A stretch of 64,000 nt of DNA, taken from assembly GCA_020112395.1 (NCBI GenBank), contig JACCEK010000001.1:186001-250000 (forward strand). Reading direction: 5' to 3'. Within the stretch, counting starts at the first letter, position 1; each line of letters opens with the position of its first letter. The notes below the pieces were generated by a model. The model was not told the DNA's origin and did no database searches. It saw only the letters and a program-made list of their open reading frames with translations. This document shows positions 27,584-35,791 of the stretch, piece by piece. The translations under genes were made by a program, and so were the position numbers. The stretch is from Aerococcaceae bacterium DSM 111021 (GTDB taxonomy: Bacteria > Bacillota > Bacilli > Lactobacillales > Aerococcaceae).

Positions 27584-28711
27584 ATGATTAAATTAACTGC
27601 CTTTCCGGCGAAAGAGTTAGAGCAGGTTGATAAGCTATTTGTGACAATTGCTTTGGAGTTACATGCGACATCACTCAGCTCTGATAAAGATCGGATTCAA
27701 TTGAATAATCTTTTAGAAGAAGCAAAAAAGAAAATTGATGCCGAATGTGGAAAAGACGAAGCAAAACAGTTGTTAGAACAAATTGATAGAGCTAAACTAG
27801 ATGAGGTTGAGCTCGTGACATATCGAGGTGGACTCGCTCTATATATTACAGAAGAAGAGGTTTATTATTATCACTTAGGTATTCCGCTAGCTAATCTAGT
27901 TACCGTGGGTAAAGCGCCTAATTTAACGCCAATAATTGAAAACTATCAATATACGAATCAATATCATGTCTTAATTTTAAATCGTGAAGATATTCGTCTA
28001 TTTGAAGGGGATGCGACATCAGTCAAAGAAATAGCATTCGACGATGAAGATGCCCCGAAAACGTTAAATGATGCGTTAGGAAATGAATTAACAGGTCGTA
28101 GCGGAAACTCAGGTGCATATGGTGCAACTGGCGGAGGAGAACAAGGTTACCATGGACACAATGATACAAGTCATGAGAAAGATATTGACCGTGAGAACTA
28201 TTTCAGAATAGTCGATAATTATATTCATGATAATTACTCATCAGCTCTTGATTTACCATTAATTCTCTACGCTTTATCTGAGAATCAAGCTGTATTCCGT
28301 GAATTATCAAAAAATTCATACCTAGTTGAAGAGGGTATTGAAGAGTCTGGTGCTAATGCTAATTTCAATACTATACAAGAGAAAGCTTTAAGTAAAAATA
28401 TTGAAATTGTTAAAAAAGAACAAGAAACAATGTTTAATCGATTCAGAGAAACAACACCTGAATTCAGAATTGATAACCAATTAGATGATTTATCTATGAG
28501 TGCGGTCGAAGGTCGTATTGAAGAGTTATTAGTCAATAAAGGCTTTACGCAAACGGGGACAATTACCGATAGTGGTAGTTATGAAGAAGATGATAGGGAT
28601 TTTGTGAAACAGTTGATTACAAAAGTTACTGTCGCTAAAGGAAAAGTCTATATCGTACCAGATGACGACATGCCAGAAGGTATTAATTTATCAGCAAGAT
28701 TACGTTATTAA
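27584..28711 (+). CDS. baeRF-family protein (bacterial eRF1-like)
   Basis: This 375-residue protein looks like the bacterial archaeo-eukaryotic release-factor (baeRF) group. The central part has TYRGGLALYIT, VGKAPNLTPIIE and LILNREDIRLFEGD. The glycine-rich loop GATGGGEQGYHGHND (residues 178-192) replaces the GGQ-type loop. The last domain holds LPLILYALSEN and NSYLVEEGI, characteristic of the family. Its biological role is unproven; proposed roles include ribosome rescue or RNA-linked stress responses. It stands alone with its own promoter and terminator. Confidence 0.78.
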   Translation: MIKLTAFPAKELEQVDKLFVTIALELHATSLSSDKDRIQLNNLLEEAKKKIDAECGKDEAKQLLEQIDRAKLDEVELVTYRGGLALYITEEEVYYYHLGIPLANLVTVGKAPNLTPIIENYQYTNQYHVLILNREDIRLFEGDATSVKEIAFDDEDAPKTLNDALGNELTGRSGNSGAYGATGGGEQGYHGHNDTSHEKDIDRENYFRIVDNYIHDNYSSALDLPLILYALSENQAVFRELSKNSYLVEEGIEESGANANFNTIQEKALSKNIEIVKKEQETMFNRFRETTPEFRIDNQLDDLSMSAVEGRIEELLVNKGFTQTGTITDSGSYEEDDRDFVKQLITKVTVAKGKVYIVPDDDMPEGINLSARLRY

Positions 28712-28715
28712 ATAC

Positions 28716-28748
28716 AAAAAGGGAAAATAAACATTATTTTCCCTTTTT
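28716..28748 (+). terminator. Rho-independent terminator after baeRF gene
   Basis: AAAAAGGGAAAATA pairs with TATTTTCCCTTTTT around AACAT. It is a strong hairpin with a T-run. Confidence 0.9.
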
Positions 28749-29033
28749 ATATAGAAGATTTATTTTGAGTTAAAACACCGTTCCGTATAGTGGGACGGTG
28801 TTTTTATATTCAAAGGCTGATAAAACGGGAATTTAAGTATATATTTCTATTCGTCCACTATAGCGGGACAAACGGTAAATAGCAAAGTGTAAATGTAAGC
28901 GTTGTCATATATACTGTAATCGAACATAAGTAATTCAAATCCCAATATCAATTGAAGGAGGCTTTTGATAAAGAAAACTGTTAACTAGTCGTATTAATAT
29001 TCGTAAAAATATATTAAATTTAAGGAGAAAAAC
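28749..29033. other. Regulatory intergenic region upstream of membrane protein gene
   Basis: No clear gene. It contains a hairpin AAAACACCGT/ACGGTGTTTT (28772-28804) that could be a second terminator, repeated elements TATAGTGGGAC (28786-28796) and TATAGCGGGAC (28862-28872), a near-inverted copy CGTCCACTATA (28856-28866), a perfect cre site, and AAGGAGG (28955-28961) before a tiny frame. The arrangement suggests control of the downstream membrane protein gene. Confidence 0.5.
28894..28907 (+). promoter_or_regulatory. Catabolite-response element (cre)
   Basis: TGTAAGCGTTGTCA matches the consensus TGWAANCGNTNWCA at every position. It lies 127 bases before the membrane protein gene, so CcpA control of that gene by sugar supply is likely. 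Confidence 0.75.
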
Positions 29034-29903
29034 ATGGAACAAATTATACCTTTCATTTTAGCATTTTTTGGTGGGGTTTTTGGAGCAGCAATTGGCGGAG
29101 TAACATCATTTATATTATTTGGACTATTAGGATTTATAGGTATTGGATTAATTATAGGAACTGGATCTGATGTATTTTTAAATAGTGTGGCGCTTAGTCC
29201 AATTTTTGCACCACATGTGGCATTTGCTGGGGGTGTTGCTGCAGCAGCGTACATGGGGAAATTATCTCGTAATGGTAACTTAAAAACAGAAGTTGGTGAA
29301 GTGGCTGAAGAATTTAATGGTGCAAATATTTTTGCACCAATAAACGGAACTGGAAATGTAGGTGCGTTGATTGTTGGAGGTATTTTTGGTGTATTAGGCG
29401 CTATCGTTCTTCATCTATTAGATAACGTTGTATTCTTATTAGCAGATAACTTAGCTATTTCAGTTGTAACGACAAACATTATTGCCCGATTAGTGTTCGG
29501 AGATGGTGAATTGATGAGTGCACTTCCAAAAGAAGTTAAAAAAGTTGATTTGATAACAAAAGACCTCTTATTCAACATACTATGGAGTTTTTCTTTAGCA
29601 ATTGTTATGGCAAGTATGATCGAAGTCATCCAAATCCCATTATTTGGTTTTGTGCTTGGGGCATTTGTATTAGTGTTTATAGTCGCTGGAGTTAATGTTC
29701 CAATGATACATCATGTTGCATTAATTGGTGGTATGGCGATGCAAGTATTCGGAAATATTTGGCTAGCTGGTCTGTTTGGAGTTTTAGCTATGCTATTATG
29801 TGAAGCAATTGGCGTTACATTTAACGCAAATGCAAAATCACATATTGATCCTCCAGCAGCTGCGATTGTGATTATTAGTTTAATATTATTGAACTTCTTT
29901 TAA
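29034..29903 (+). CDS. Multi-pass membrane protein of unknown function
   Basis: This 289-residue protein is almost wholly hydrophobic, with roughly eight to nine predicted membrane segments rich in glycine and alanine. A hydrophilic loop (about 82-104) follows the third segment. Near the C-terminus is the striking motif SHIDPPAAAIVI (267-278). It looks like a transporter or permease, but I cannot name the family. The start ATG follows AAGGAG. The perfect cre site upstream suggests that its substrate is linked to carbon supply. It is followed by a strong terminator. Confidence 0.75.
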   Translation: MEQIIPFILAFFGGVFGAAIGGVTSFILFGLLGFIGIGLIIGTGSDVFLNSVALSPIFAPHVAFAGGVAAAAYMGKLSRNGNLKTEVGEVAEEFNGANIFAPINGTGNVGALIVGGIFGVLGAIVLHLLDNVVFLLADNLAISVVTTNIIARLVFGDGELMSALPKEVKKVDLITKDLLFNILWSFSLAIVMASMIEVIQIPLFGFVLGAFVLVFIVAGVNVPMIHHVALIGGMAMQVFGNIWLAGLFGVLAMLLCEAIGVTFNANAKSHIDPPAAAIVIISLILLNFF

Positions 29904-29922
29904 TTAGATAATGTATAAATTA

Positions 29923-29986
29923 AAATAAAACCCTCCCTAACTAAGTCTTACATCACATAAGCTTAGTTAGGGAGGATTTTATTTTT
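29923..29986. terminator. Strong bidirectional terminator
   Basis: AATAAAACCCTCCCTAACTAAG pairs with CTTAGTTAGGGAGGATTTTATT (one mismatch), with A- and T-runs on either side. It serves the convergent membrane protein gene and opuAC-like gene. Confidence 0.92.
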
Positions 29987-29991
29987 TATTC

Positions 29992-30879
29992 TTAATCTTC
30001 GAAAACACCTTCGAGCCAAGAGTCAACCGTTTCTCGGTTTTCATCAATCCAATTTTGAGCAGCAGTGCGTTCATCTGTTCCGTTCTGCATAGCGTATGTG
30101 ACACTATCCATGTCCGCTACTTCCCAATAGAATCTATCGATAATCTCATTAGCTTCTGGATGGTCTTCAGCAAATCCTAGACGAGTTAATGTGTTGATAT
30201 TTTCTGCTTCACCATAAACTAACTCAGGATCTTCTAACATTTTTATATCGTATTCTAGGAACATCCAATGAGGTGTCCAGCCGGTAATGACAATTTCTTC
30301 TTGATTTTGAATGGCCGTTTCAAGGGAAGCCAACATAGCACCAGTTGAAGGAGATTCTAAATCCCAATCGCTGATATTGTCGTAGACTTTCATCGCTTCT
30401 TCAGTTTGAATCATAATTCCAGCACCGGGTTCAATCCCTATAATAGTCTGATCTGCATGCGTATCTAATTCATCAATGGAATCAACATCCATGTAAGAAG
30501 GAACTGAAAGTCCAGTTGTAGCACCTTCTAAGTTAGGACCTAAGTCTACAACGTCATCTTTATATTCTTCAATAATAGCACCGTGAGTGATTGGTAGCCA
30601 AGCAGTAGTCATCGCATCGGATTCTCCGGTAGCTAGTGACTCAAACATTATTGCATTATCCACTGAAATAAGATTGACATTGTATCCAGCTTCTTCAAGT
30701 ACTAATCCAAGAACATTTGAAGAGGCGACTTCAGTATCCCATGGGTTGTGGACTAACTGGATTGATTCACCTGTTGAACGAGATGATAATTCTGTGTTAT
30801 TGACACTATATATCACTTCAGTTACAAGTAAAGCTGCAAGTATTAATCCAATAACTATATGTATTGTTTTTTTATTCAT
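29992..30879 (-). CDS. Glycine betaine ABC transporter substrate-binding protein (OpuAC-like)
   Basis: This 295-residue protein binds a quaternary ammonium osmolyte such as glycine betaine. It has an OpuAC-type body (VHNPWDTEVASSNVLGLVLE, MTTAWLPITHGAIIE, IVITGWTPHWMF) with the Trp residues that form the betaine cage. The N-terminus (basic MNKKT, then a hydrophobic helix at about 6-26) contains no lipobox cysteine, so it is probably held by an uncleaved helix. It is the last gene of the importer operon. The start ATG follows AAAGGAGAAAAT. Confidence 0.88.
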   Translation of the reverse strand: MNKKTIHIVIGLILAALLVTEVIYSVNNTELSSRSTGESIQLVHNPWDTEVASSNVLGLVLEEAGYNVNLISVDNAIMFESLATGESDAMTTAWLPITHGAIIEEYKDDVVDLGPNLEGATTGLSVPSYMDVDSIDELDTHADQTIIGIEPGAGIMIQTEEAMKVYDNISDWDLESPSTGAMLASLETAIQNQEEIVITGWTPHWMFLEYDIKMLEDPELVYGEAENINTLTRLGFAEDHPEANEIIDRFYWEVADMDSVTYAMQNGTDERTAAQNWIDENRETVDSWLEGVFED

Positions 30880-30899
30880 TTATTTTCTCCTTTCAGCTC

Positions 30900-31754
30900 T
30901 TAATTTACTCGACTTTTATTTGAACTTTGTAAAATTCGATCAATAACGATAGCTAATACAACTAAAGCGAAACCTGAAACAAATCCAGCTCCTGCTTGTC
31001 CACGTTGTAAGGCTGTTAGTACGTTAGTACCTAGACCTGGAGCACCAATCATTGATGCAGTAACTACCATTGAAAGAGCTAAGAGAACTGTTTGATTTGT
31101 TCCTGCCATTATTGTTGATTTGGCATTAGGAAGTTCTACTTTATATAATTTTTGCCAACCAGTACTACCGAATGAATCAGCAGCTTCAACTAATTCTTCT
31201 GGAACTTGTCTAATACCTAAATTAGTAAAACGAACAATAGGTGGTAGGGCGAATATAACAGAAGCGAACACACCAGGCACCATACCAATTCCAAAGAAAG
31301 AAACAGCTGGAATTAAGTAAACAAAGGCTGGCATTGTTTGCATAAAGTCTAGAATAGGTTGAATGATTTTCTCTGCAAGAGAGCTCTTAGCCATCAGAAT
31401 ACCTAAAGGTATACCAACGATAATCGAGATTAAACTAGCAACAATAATTAATGTTAGGGTGTTCATCATATTACCCCATAAGTTCTGGTTGTGAATATAT
31501 AATAATCCAATACCAGCAAAAATTGATAAGCCCATTTTTCTATTAGAAACGAAATAAGCAACTAACATCACAATAATGATAAAAGCAAGTGGTGGAATTA
31601 ACATTAACATACGTGTCATCCATTCCATTGAACTTGTACCAACATTGTTTAATGAATCAAATAACACATTGAAATTGGCAGTTATCCAATCAATAAAGTT
31701 AGAGATCCATTCTGAAAAAGGTAACTGTGGAAACATATCTAATAAACTACTCAT
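30900..31754 (-). CDS. Glycine betaine ABC transporter permease (OpuAB-like)
   Basis: This 284-residue membrane permease has the EAA-type loop (EELVEAADSFGSTGWQKL, then KVELPNAKSTIMAG) and about six to seven helices, as in OpuAB/ProW. The ATPase gene upstream overlaps by 8 bases, and the binding-protein gene follows 20 bases later. The substrate is probably glycine betaine or a related compatible solute. Confidence 0.9.
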   Translation of the reverse strand: MSSLLDMFPQLPFSEWISNFIDWITANFNVLFDSLNNVGTSSMEWMTRMLMLIPPLAFIIIVMLVAYFVSNRKMGLSIFAGIGLLYIHNQNLWGNMMNTLTLIIVASLISIIVGIPLGILMAKSSLAEKIIQPILDFMQTMPAFVYLIPAVSFFGIGMVPGVFASVIFALPPIVRFTNLGIRQVPEELVEAADSFGSTGWQKLYKVELPNAKSTIMAGTNQTVLLALSMVVTASMIGAPGLGTNVLTALQRGQAGAGFVSGFALVVLAIVIDRILQSSNKSRVN

Positions 31755-33003
31755 GGTCTAATTCCTCCTTAGTAGAATCTTTAATTTCTGTAGCATCCTC
31801 ATTGTTGTCAATAACATCATATTGAGTGTCTGTTGTCATGGCACCAATAACGTTACTACGGACGATAACACCTTTTAATTCACCTTTATTGCTTGTAACA
31901 GCAATTGGCGTTTCAGAATCATGAATCACATCGAATAAGTCATCAATTAACGCACCAGATTCAACTTCTGGAACATCTGATTGAACAGCACTTGATATAT
32001 CATCATGACCTTGGTGTAGTAATGATTCCACTTCATCGCGGGTAACATAACCAATTAATTGCTCATCTTTATTTACAACAAGAATGTTACTCATGCCTTC
32101 ATCTACCATAATACGTAGCGCTTCAGTCGGTGTTTCTAATTGAGTTGTAACAGCTGTTGGCTCTTCCATAATATGTTGTGCTGTATATACTTTAGTACGG
32201 TCAATATCTTCTACGAAACGTTTAACATAATCATTCGCAGGATTAGAAAGAATTTCTTCCCCCGTACCAACTTGTACAACTTCACCATCTTTCATGATAG
32301 CAATACGATTACCAAGTCTTAATGACTCGTTTAAATCATGAGTGATGAAGATAATTGTTTTATTCATTGTTTTTTGCATTTCAATTAACTCATCTTGCAT
32401 ATCACGACGGATCAGTGGGTCTAAAGCAGAGAAAGCCTCATCCATTAATAGGATATCTGGATCATTCGCTAATGCTCTAGCTAAACCAACACGTTGTTGC
32501 ATACCACCAGATAACTGATCAGGGAACTGATCCTTATAAGGAAGTAAGCCCGCGTTATCTAATGCTCGCTCAGCTTTTTTCTGGCGCTCCGCTTTCGAAA
32601 CACCTTGTACTTCTAAACCGTACTCAGTATTTTCTAAAATTGTACGGTGAGGGAATAGTCCAAAGTTTTGGAATACCATACTAATTTTCTTACGACGGAT
32701 ATCTCGTAAATCATTTTTGTTCATTTGTGATACATTCGCATCATCTATAAATACATTACCGTTAGTCGGTTCAATAAGACGATTTAACATACGAACAAGC
32801 GTTGATTTACCACTACCTGATAAGCCCATAATGACGAAAATTTCTCCAGCTTTTACATCAAAAGTAGCTTGATTTACTCCAAGTGTTGCACCTGTAGCTG
32901 CTAATATTTCTTCTTTAGTTTTTCCTTGGTTCATTAAGTCTAATGCTTCTTTTTCATTGTCTCCGAAAATCTTTGTTAAGTTTTCGACTCTTAATTTTCT
33001 CAC
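31747..33003 (-). CDS. Glycine betaine ABC transporter ATP-binding protein (OpuAA-like)
   Basis: This 418-residue ATPase powers betaine import. Walker A is GLSGSGKST, the signature is LSGGMQQRVGLARAL and Walker B is ILLMDEAFSALDP. Two C-terminal CBS domains (about 270-390) are the known ionic-strength sensors of OpuA, which couple transport to osmotic stress. The N-terminal EKEALDLMNQGKTKEEI leader is typical of the OpuAA/ProV group. The start is GTG after AAGAGGT. It is the first gene of a three-gene minus-strand operon. Confidence 0.93.
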   Translation of the reverse strand: MRKLRVENLTKIFGDNEKEALDLMNQGKTKEEILAATGATLGVNQATFDVKAGEIFVIMGLSGSGKSTLVRMLNRLIEPTNGNVFIDDANVSQMNKNDLRDIRRKKISMVFQNFGLFPHRTILENTEYGLEVQGVSKAERQKKAERALDNAGLLPYKDQFPDQLSGGMQQRVGLARALANDPDILLMDEAFSALDPLIRRDMQDELIEMQKTMNKTIIFITHDLNESLRLGNRIAIMKDGEVVQVGTGEEILSNPANDYVKRFVEDIDRTKVYTAQHIMEEPTAVTTQLETPTEALRIMVDEGMSNILVVNKDEQLIGYVTRDEVESLLHQGHDDISSAVQSDVPEVESGALIDDLFDVIHDSETPIAVTSNKGELKGVIVRSNVIGAMTTDTQYDVIDNNEDATEIKDSTKEELDHE

Positions 33004-33401
33004 TAATTTTACCTCTTTTCAATGTAATCTTTTTGTAATAATCTCGTTTTTCACAATAACATAGTTGATAAAGCAAGTAAAATCAGACGAAAAGATGAAT
33101 ATGCTTACTAAATTAGATTATCGCTTACAATCCATTAAGTTAGCCATTCTAATAATATGATAAGAATTCTCTCATTTTCACTTTTTGAACAGAAATCAAA
33201 TAAAATTTTACAATTATTAAATAATTTATATTCATAGAAGCAAGTGATAATCCTTCTGTGATAATTTTTATCTTAATTTATATAGAAATATATTTGATAT
33301 TCTGGCGGATATAATGCAAGGTAAATTTCGTGCGATTTAATAAGTGTAGCGTTATAATAAACTATAAGTATTAGAATAAATAAAACGATAGGAGATTCAA
33401 A
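33004..33401. other. Divergent intergenic region between opuA operon and cupin gene
   Basis: AT-rich, no convincing gene. Toward opuA, TTTACT (33076-33081 on the minus strand), a 17-base spacer and TATTGT (33053-33058) form a modest promoter. Toward the cupin gene, TATAAT at 33353-33358 is the best -10 but without a clear -35. A cre-like sequence lies at 33116-33129. Confidence 0.45.
33116..33129 (-). promoter_or_regulatory. cre-like site upstream of opuA operon
   Basis: On the minus strand TGTAAGCGATAATC matches TGWAANCGNTNWCA at 12 of 14 positions. It shares TGYAAGCGATAAT with the site at 44251 upstream of purF. Confidence 0.4.
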
Positions 33402-33890
33402 ATGGAAACAATAAAAATGCAACTTCAAGAAAATAAACCTTTTCCCAATAACAAACTGCCTGTCGTCCTATATAAGAAGGCATTGGATGAGATTTTTAAA
33501 CAAAACGACTATTCTGGAGAGGCTGTTCTAAGTTTCCTAGAGAAACACGACTATTCAAATGGTTGGATAAATGGAATTCTGTCAGAACATCATTTTCATT
33601 CGATTGCCCATGAGGTGTTAGCATGTATTTCCGGATCGGCGAGGGTGCAATTAGGAGGTCCTGAGTCAGAAACTATTACCTTTACTCAAGGAGATGTTGT
33701 CTTTCTACCCGCAGGGACAGCCCATAAAAAGATGGATTCAACTGAAGACTTCATAATCGTAGGCGCATATCCGAATGGAGATTCATATGATATGCGCTAT
33801 GGAGAGAACAGCGAGTATGATGAAGTAAAAGAGAACATTATACAAGTACCCAAACCGGAACTGGACCCAGTCACGGGTCAATCATTTTAA
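33402..33890 (+). CDS. Cupin-domain protein
   Basis: This 162-residue protein has a single cupin barrel. HHFHSIAHEVLACISG contains the first metal motif, with several His and a Glu, and GDVVFLPAGTAHKK carries the second. Such proteins bind a metal and have varied roles, including isomerases and oxygenases; none can be assigned. The start ATG follows ATAGGAGAT. It is divergent from opuA, with no operon partner. Confidence 0.75.
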   Translation: METIKMQLQENKPFPNNKLPVVLYKKALDEIFKQNDYSGEAVLSFLEKHDYSNGWINGILSEHHFHSIAHEVLACISGSARVQLGGPESETITFTQGDVVFLPAGTAHKKMDSTEDFIIVGAYPNGDSYDMRYGENSEYDEVKENIIQVPKPELDPVTGQSF

Positions 33891-33928
33891 AGAATTGACT
33901 CCGTATAAACGAAAGTGAGATGTATACT

Positions 33929-34357
33929 ATGAACACAGCTAGTAAATCTGAGAATATCGAAGCCCTAATAGAAGAAGTTATACCAGGAAGCCAAATAGAT
34001 AAAAATTATATTTGTGGTTATACACAACCAGGTCTAATGGCTTCTATAATGTATAATAAGTTTCAATTTTTAGTTGCTTCAGATTATTTCATTGTGTATT
34101 TTACTCCTGATAATCTACTATTATTAACCGTTACAACTTTAGGAGACTTAAGTGGAGAGTATGCAATCATTCCAATCGAAGATATTGAATTTTTTAAAGC
34201 GAAAAAAGGATTCATTCAATATAAAATCACACTCAAATTTTATGGTGAAAAGAAGAGCATGATTTTAAAATGCAATAAAGCTATTCTCAATATGAAATGG
34301 CAAAAAGAAAACTTAAATCATTTGCTTGAGACAAATTGGAATGGCTTTGTAAAATAA
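33929..34357 (+). CDS. Hypothetical protein, PH-like
   Basis: This 142-residue soluble protein of unknown family has alternating beta strands and a C-terminal helix. The pattern FLVASDYFIVYFTPDNLLLLTV, then strands and a helix, is reminiscent of bacterial PH-like domains, but no sequence match is claimed. The second ATG is chosen because the AAAGTGAG site abuts the first (33920). It is followed by a small hairpin. Confidence 0.6.
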   Translation: MNTASKSENIEALIEEVIPGSQIDKNYICGYTQPGLMASIMYNKFQFLVASDYFIVYFTPDNLLLLTVTTLGDLSGEYAIIPIEDIEFFKAKKGFIQYKITLKFYGEKKSMILKCNKAILNMKWQKENLNHLLETNWNGFVK

Positions 34358-34368
34358 ATCTAAAATAA

Positions 34369-34406
34369 ACGCATTACACAGATTAATTGTTTAATGCGTC
34401 TTTTGT
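34369..34406 (+). terminator. Weak terminator after PH-like gene
   Basis: ACGCATTA pairs with TAATGCGT and is followed by CTTTTGTT. The stem is short and the T-run imperfect. Confidence 0.5.
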
Positions 34407-34522
34407 TATAGAGCATATTTACGTCTTAGGGCGGATGATTTTTATACTAAATTTGTTAAAATATAACTATACTAAAAAATTAAAAATAAAATCAACCTGT
34501 AATTAATGAAAGGATAGATTTA

Positions 34523-35032
34523 ATGAATTCAAACACACAATTTTGGGGTGAAGTATTTTCAACAGGAGTTAAAAATATTTGGCTATTTGCAAAAGCTGAA
34601 GTAAAAGTCATTGGTATTGTAATATTACTACTCTTTCTAGGCTTTTGGGGAATTGGCTATGAACCTGGTTATGCTATTGCATTTGCGATTGGAATTAGTC
34701 TATTAGATTTAATCCCAGTCGTCGGAGCGGGGATTGCATTTATACCTTGGGTGATTATTGAATGGATATTTGGTGATCCGAGTCAAGGATGGTTATTACT
34801 CTTCTTATATATCGGAGTCGAAATTATCGAACAATTAATCGAACCTTTTTTCTTAGGGAAAGACTTAGAACTACCATTCTGGTTACCCGCAGTGATTATG
34901 ATCTTATGTGCGGTTATATTTAATGTATTAGGGATTGTTGTTGCCTCAGTCTTAATACCATTTATAGCAGCGTATCGCCAAGTACGCAATAAATACCGTA
35001 GAGAAAATCATTTAAACAACTATTATGATTAA
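34523..35032 (+). CDS. AI-2E-transporter-like membrane protein, short form
   Basis: This 169-residue protein corresponds to the C-terminal half of the AI-2E/YtvI-type transporter family (usually about 350 residues). Membrane segments at about 29-50, 55-80, 87-107 and 120-150 include LLDLIPVVGAGIAFIPW and IEQLIEPFFLGK, which match family motifs. No N-terminal half is encoded upstream, and the start ATG has its own AAAGGAT site, so it may be a natural half-size protein instead of a broken gene. Function is unknown. Confidence 0.65.
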   Translation: MNSNTQFWGEVFSTGVKNIWLFAKAEVKVIGIVILLLFLGFWGIGYEPGYAIAFAIGISLLDLIPVVGAGIAFIPWVIIEWIFGDPSQGWLLLFLYIGVEIIEQLIEPFFLGKDLELPFWLPAVIMILCAVIFNVLGIVVASVLIPFIAAYRQVRNKYRRENHLNNYYD

Positions 35033-35037
35033 ATACT

Positions 35038-35070
35038 AAAGGAGCGCAGAATATAACTGTGCTCCTTTTG
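35038..35070. terminator. Bidirectional terminator between membrane protein and nth
   Basis: AAAGGAGCGCAG pairs with CTGTGCTCCTTT (one mismatch) followed by TTG. It lies between convergent genes. Confidence 0.75.
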
Positions 35071-35090
35071 TGTTTTGAGTTTAAAAAATT

Positions 35091-35714
35091 CTAGTCTAGA
35101 TGCGCATACAATTGTGGATAATTATTACAGAGAGGGCTACGTGGTTTACAGATTTCTCTTCCAAAGTTTATCATTGCTTGGTGGGCATGTCCCCATTTCT
35201 CAGGGGGCAGGATCTCTGTTACACGCTTTTCTATATCTTGAGCTGTCGCATCATCGTCAACAATGTTGTGATGCTTACATATTCGCGTTACATGGGTATC
35301 AACTGCAAAAGCAGCTTCGCCATACGCGACACTCAAGATAATATTGGCAGACTTCGGACCAATACCGGTTAAGGATGTTAATTCTTTACGTGTAGATGGA
35401 ACCTCTCCTCCAAAGTTATCTAATAATTGCTGGCTACTCATAAAAATATATCGCGCTTTATTATGATATAAGCCAATCGTATTTATATACGTTTCAATCT
35501 CTTCAATACTCGATTCGACGACCGCTTCAGGCGAAGGATATCGTTCAAATAATTTGTCCTGAATTTTTTCAATGGAAGCATCTGTTGCTTGCGCACTCAA
35601 AATGACAACCATTAATAATTGAAAGGCATTCTCATATCGCATGGTAGGTCTTGCATCTGGATATAAATTCATAATTTCATTAAGTACGATTTTGGCATCT
35701 GTTCTACTTAGCAT
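35091..35714 (-). CDS. nth: Endonuclease III (Nth), iron-sulfur ligands incomplete
   Basis: This 207-residue base-excision repair glycosylase/AP lyase removes oxidised pyrimidines. The helix-hairpin-helix motif is LTGIGPKSAN with the catalytic Lys, and the catalytic Asp lies in VDTHVTR. Standard Nth ends with C-x6-C-x2-C-x5-C for a [4Fe-4S] cluster; here only the first two Cys occur (ICKPRSPLCNNYPQLY), so the cluster is probably absent. Catalytic residues are intact. It follows the HpaI-type gene by 77 bases on the minus strand. Confidence 0.9.
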   Translation of the reverse strand: MLSRTDAKIVLNEIMNLYPDARPTMRYENAFQLLMVVILSAQATDASIEKIQDKLFERYPSPEAVVESSIEEIETYINTIGLYHNKARYIFMSSQQLLDNFGGEVPSTRKELTSLTGIGPKSANIILSVAYGEAAFAVDTHVTRICKHHNIVDDDATAQDIEKRVTEILPPEKWGHAHQAMINFGREICKPRSPLCNNYPQLYAHLD

Positions 35715-35791
35715 CTTATCATTCCTACTATAAGTTTTAATTATATTATAGTATATAATTAAATATTTTACAGGAATAACAAGTTTAAAAT

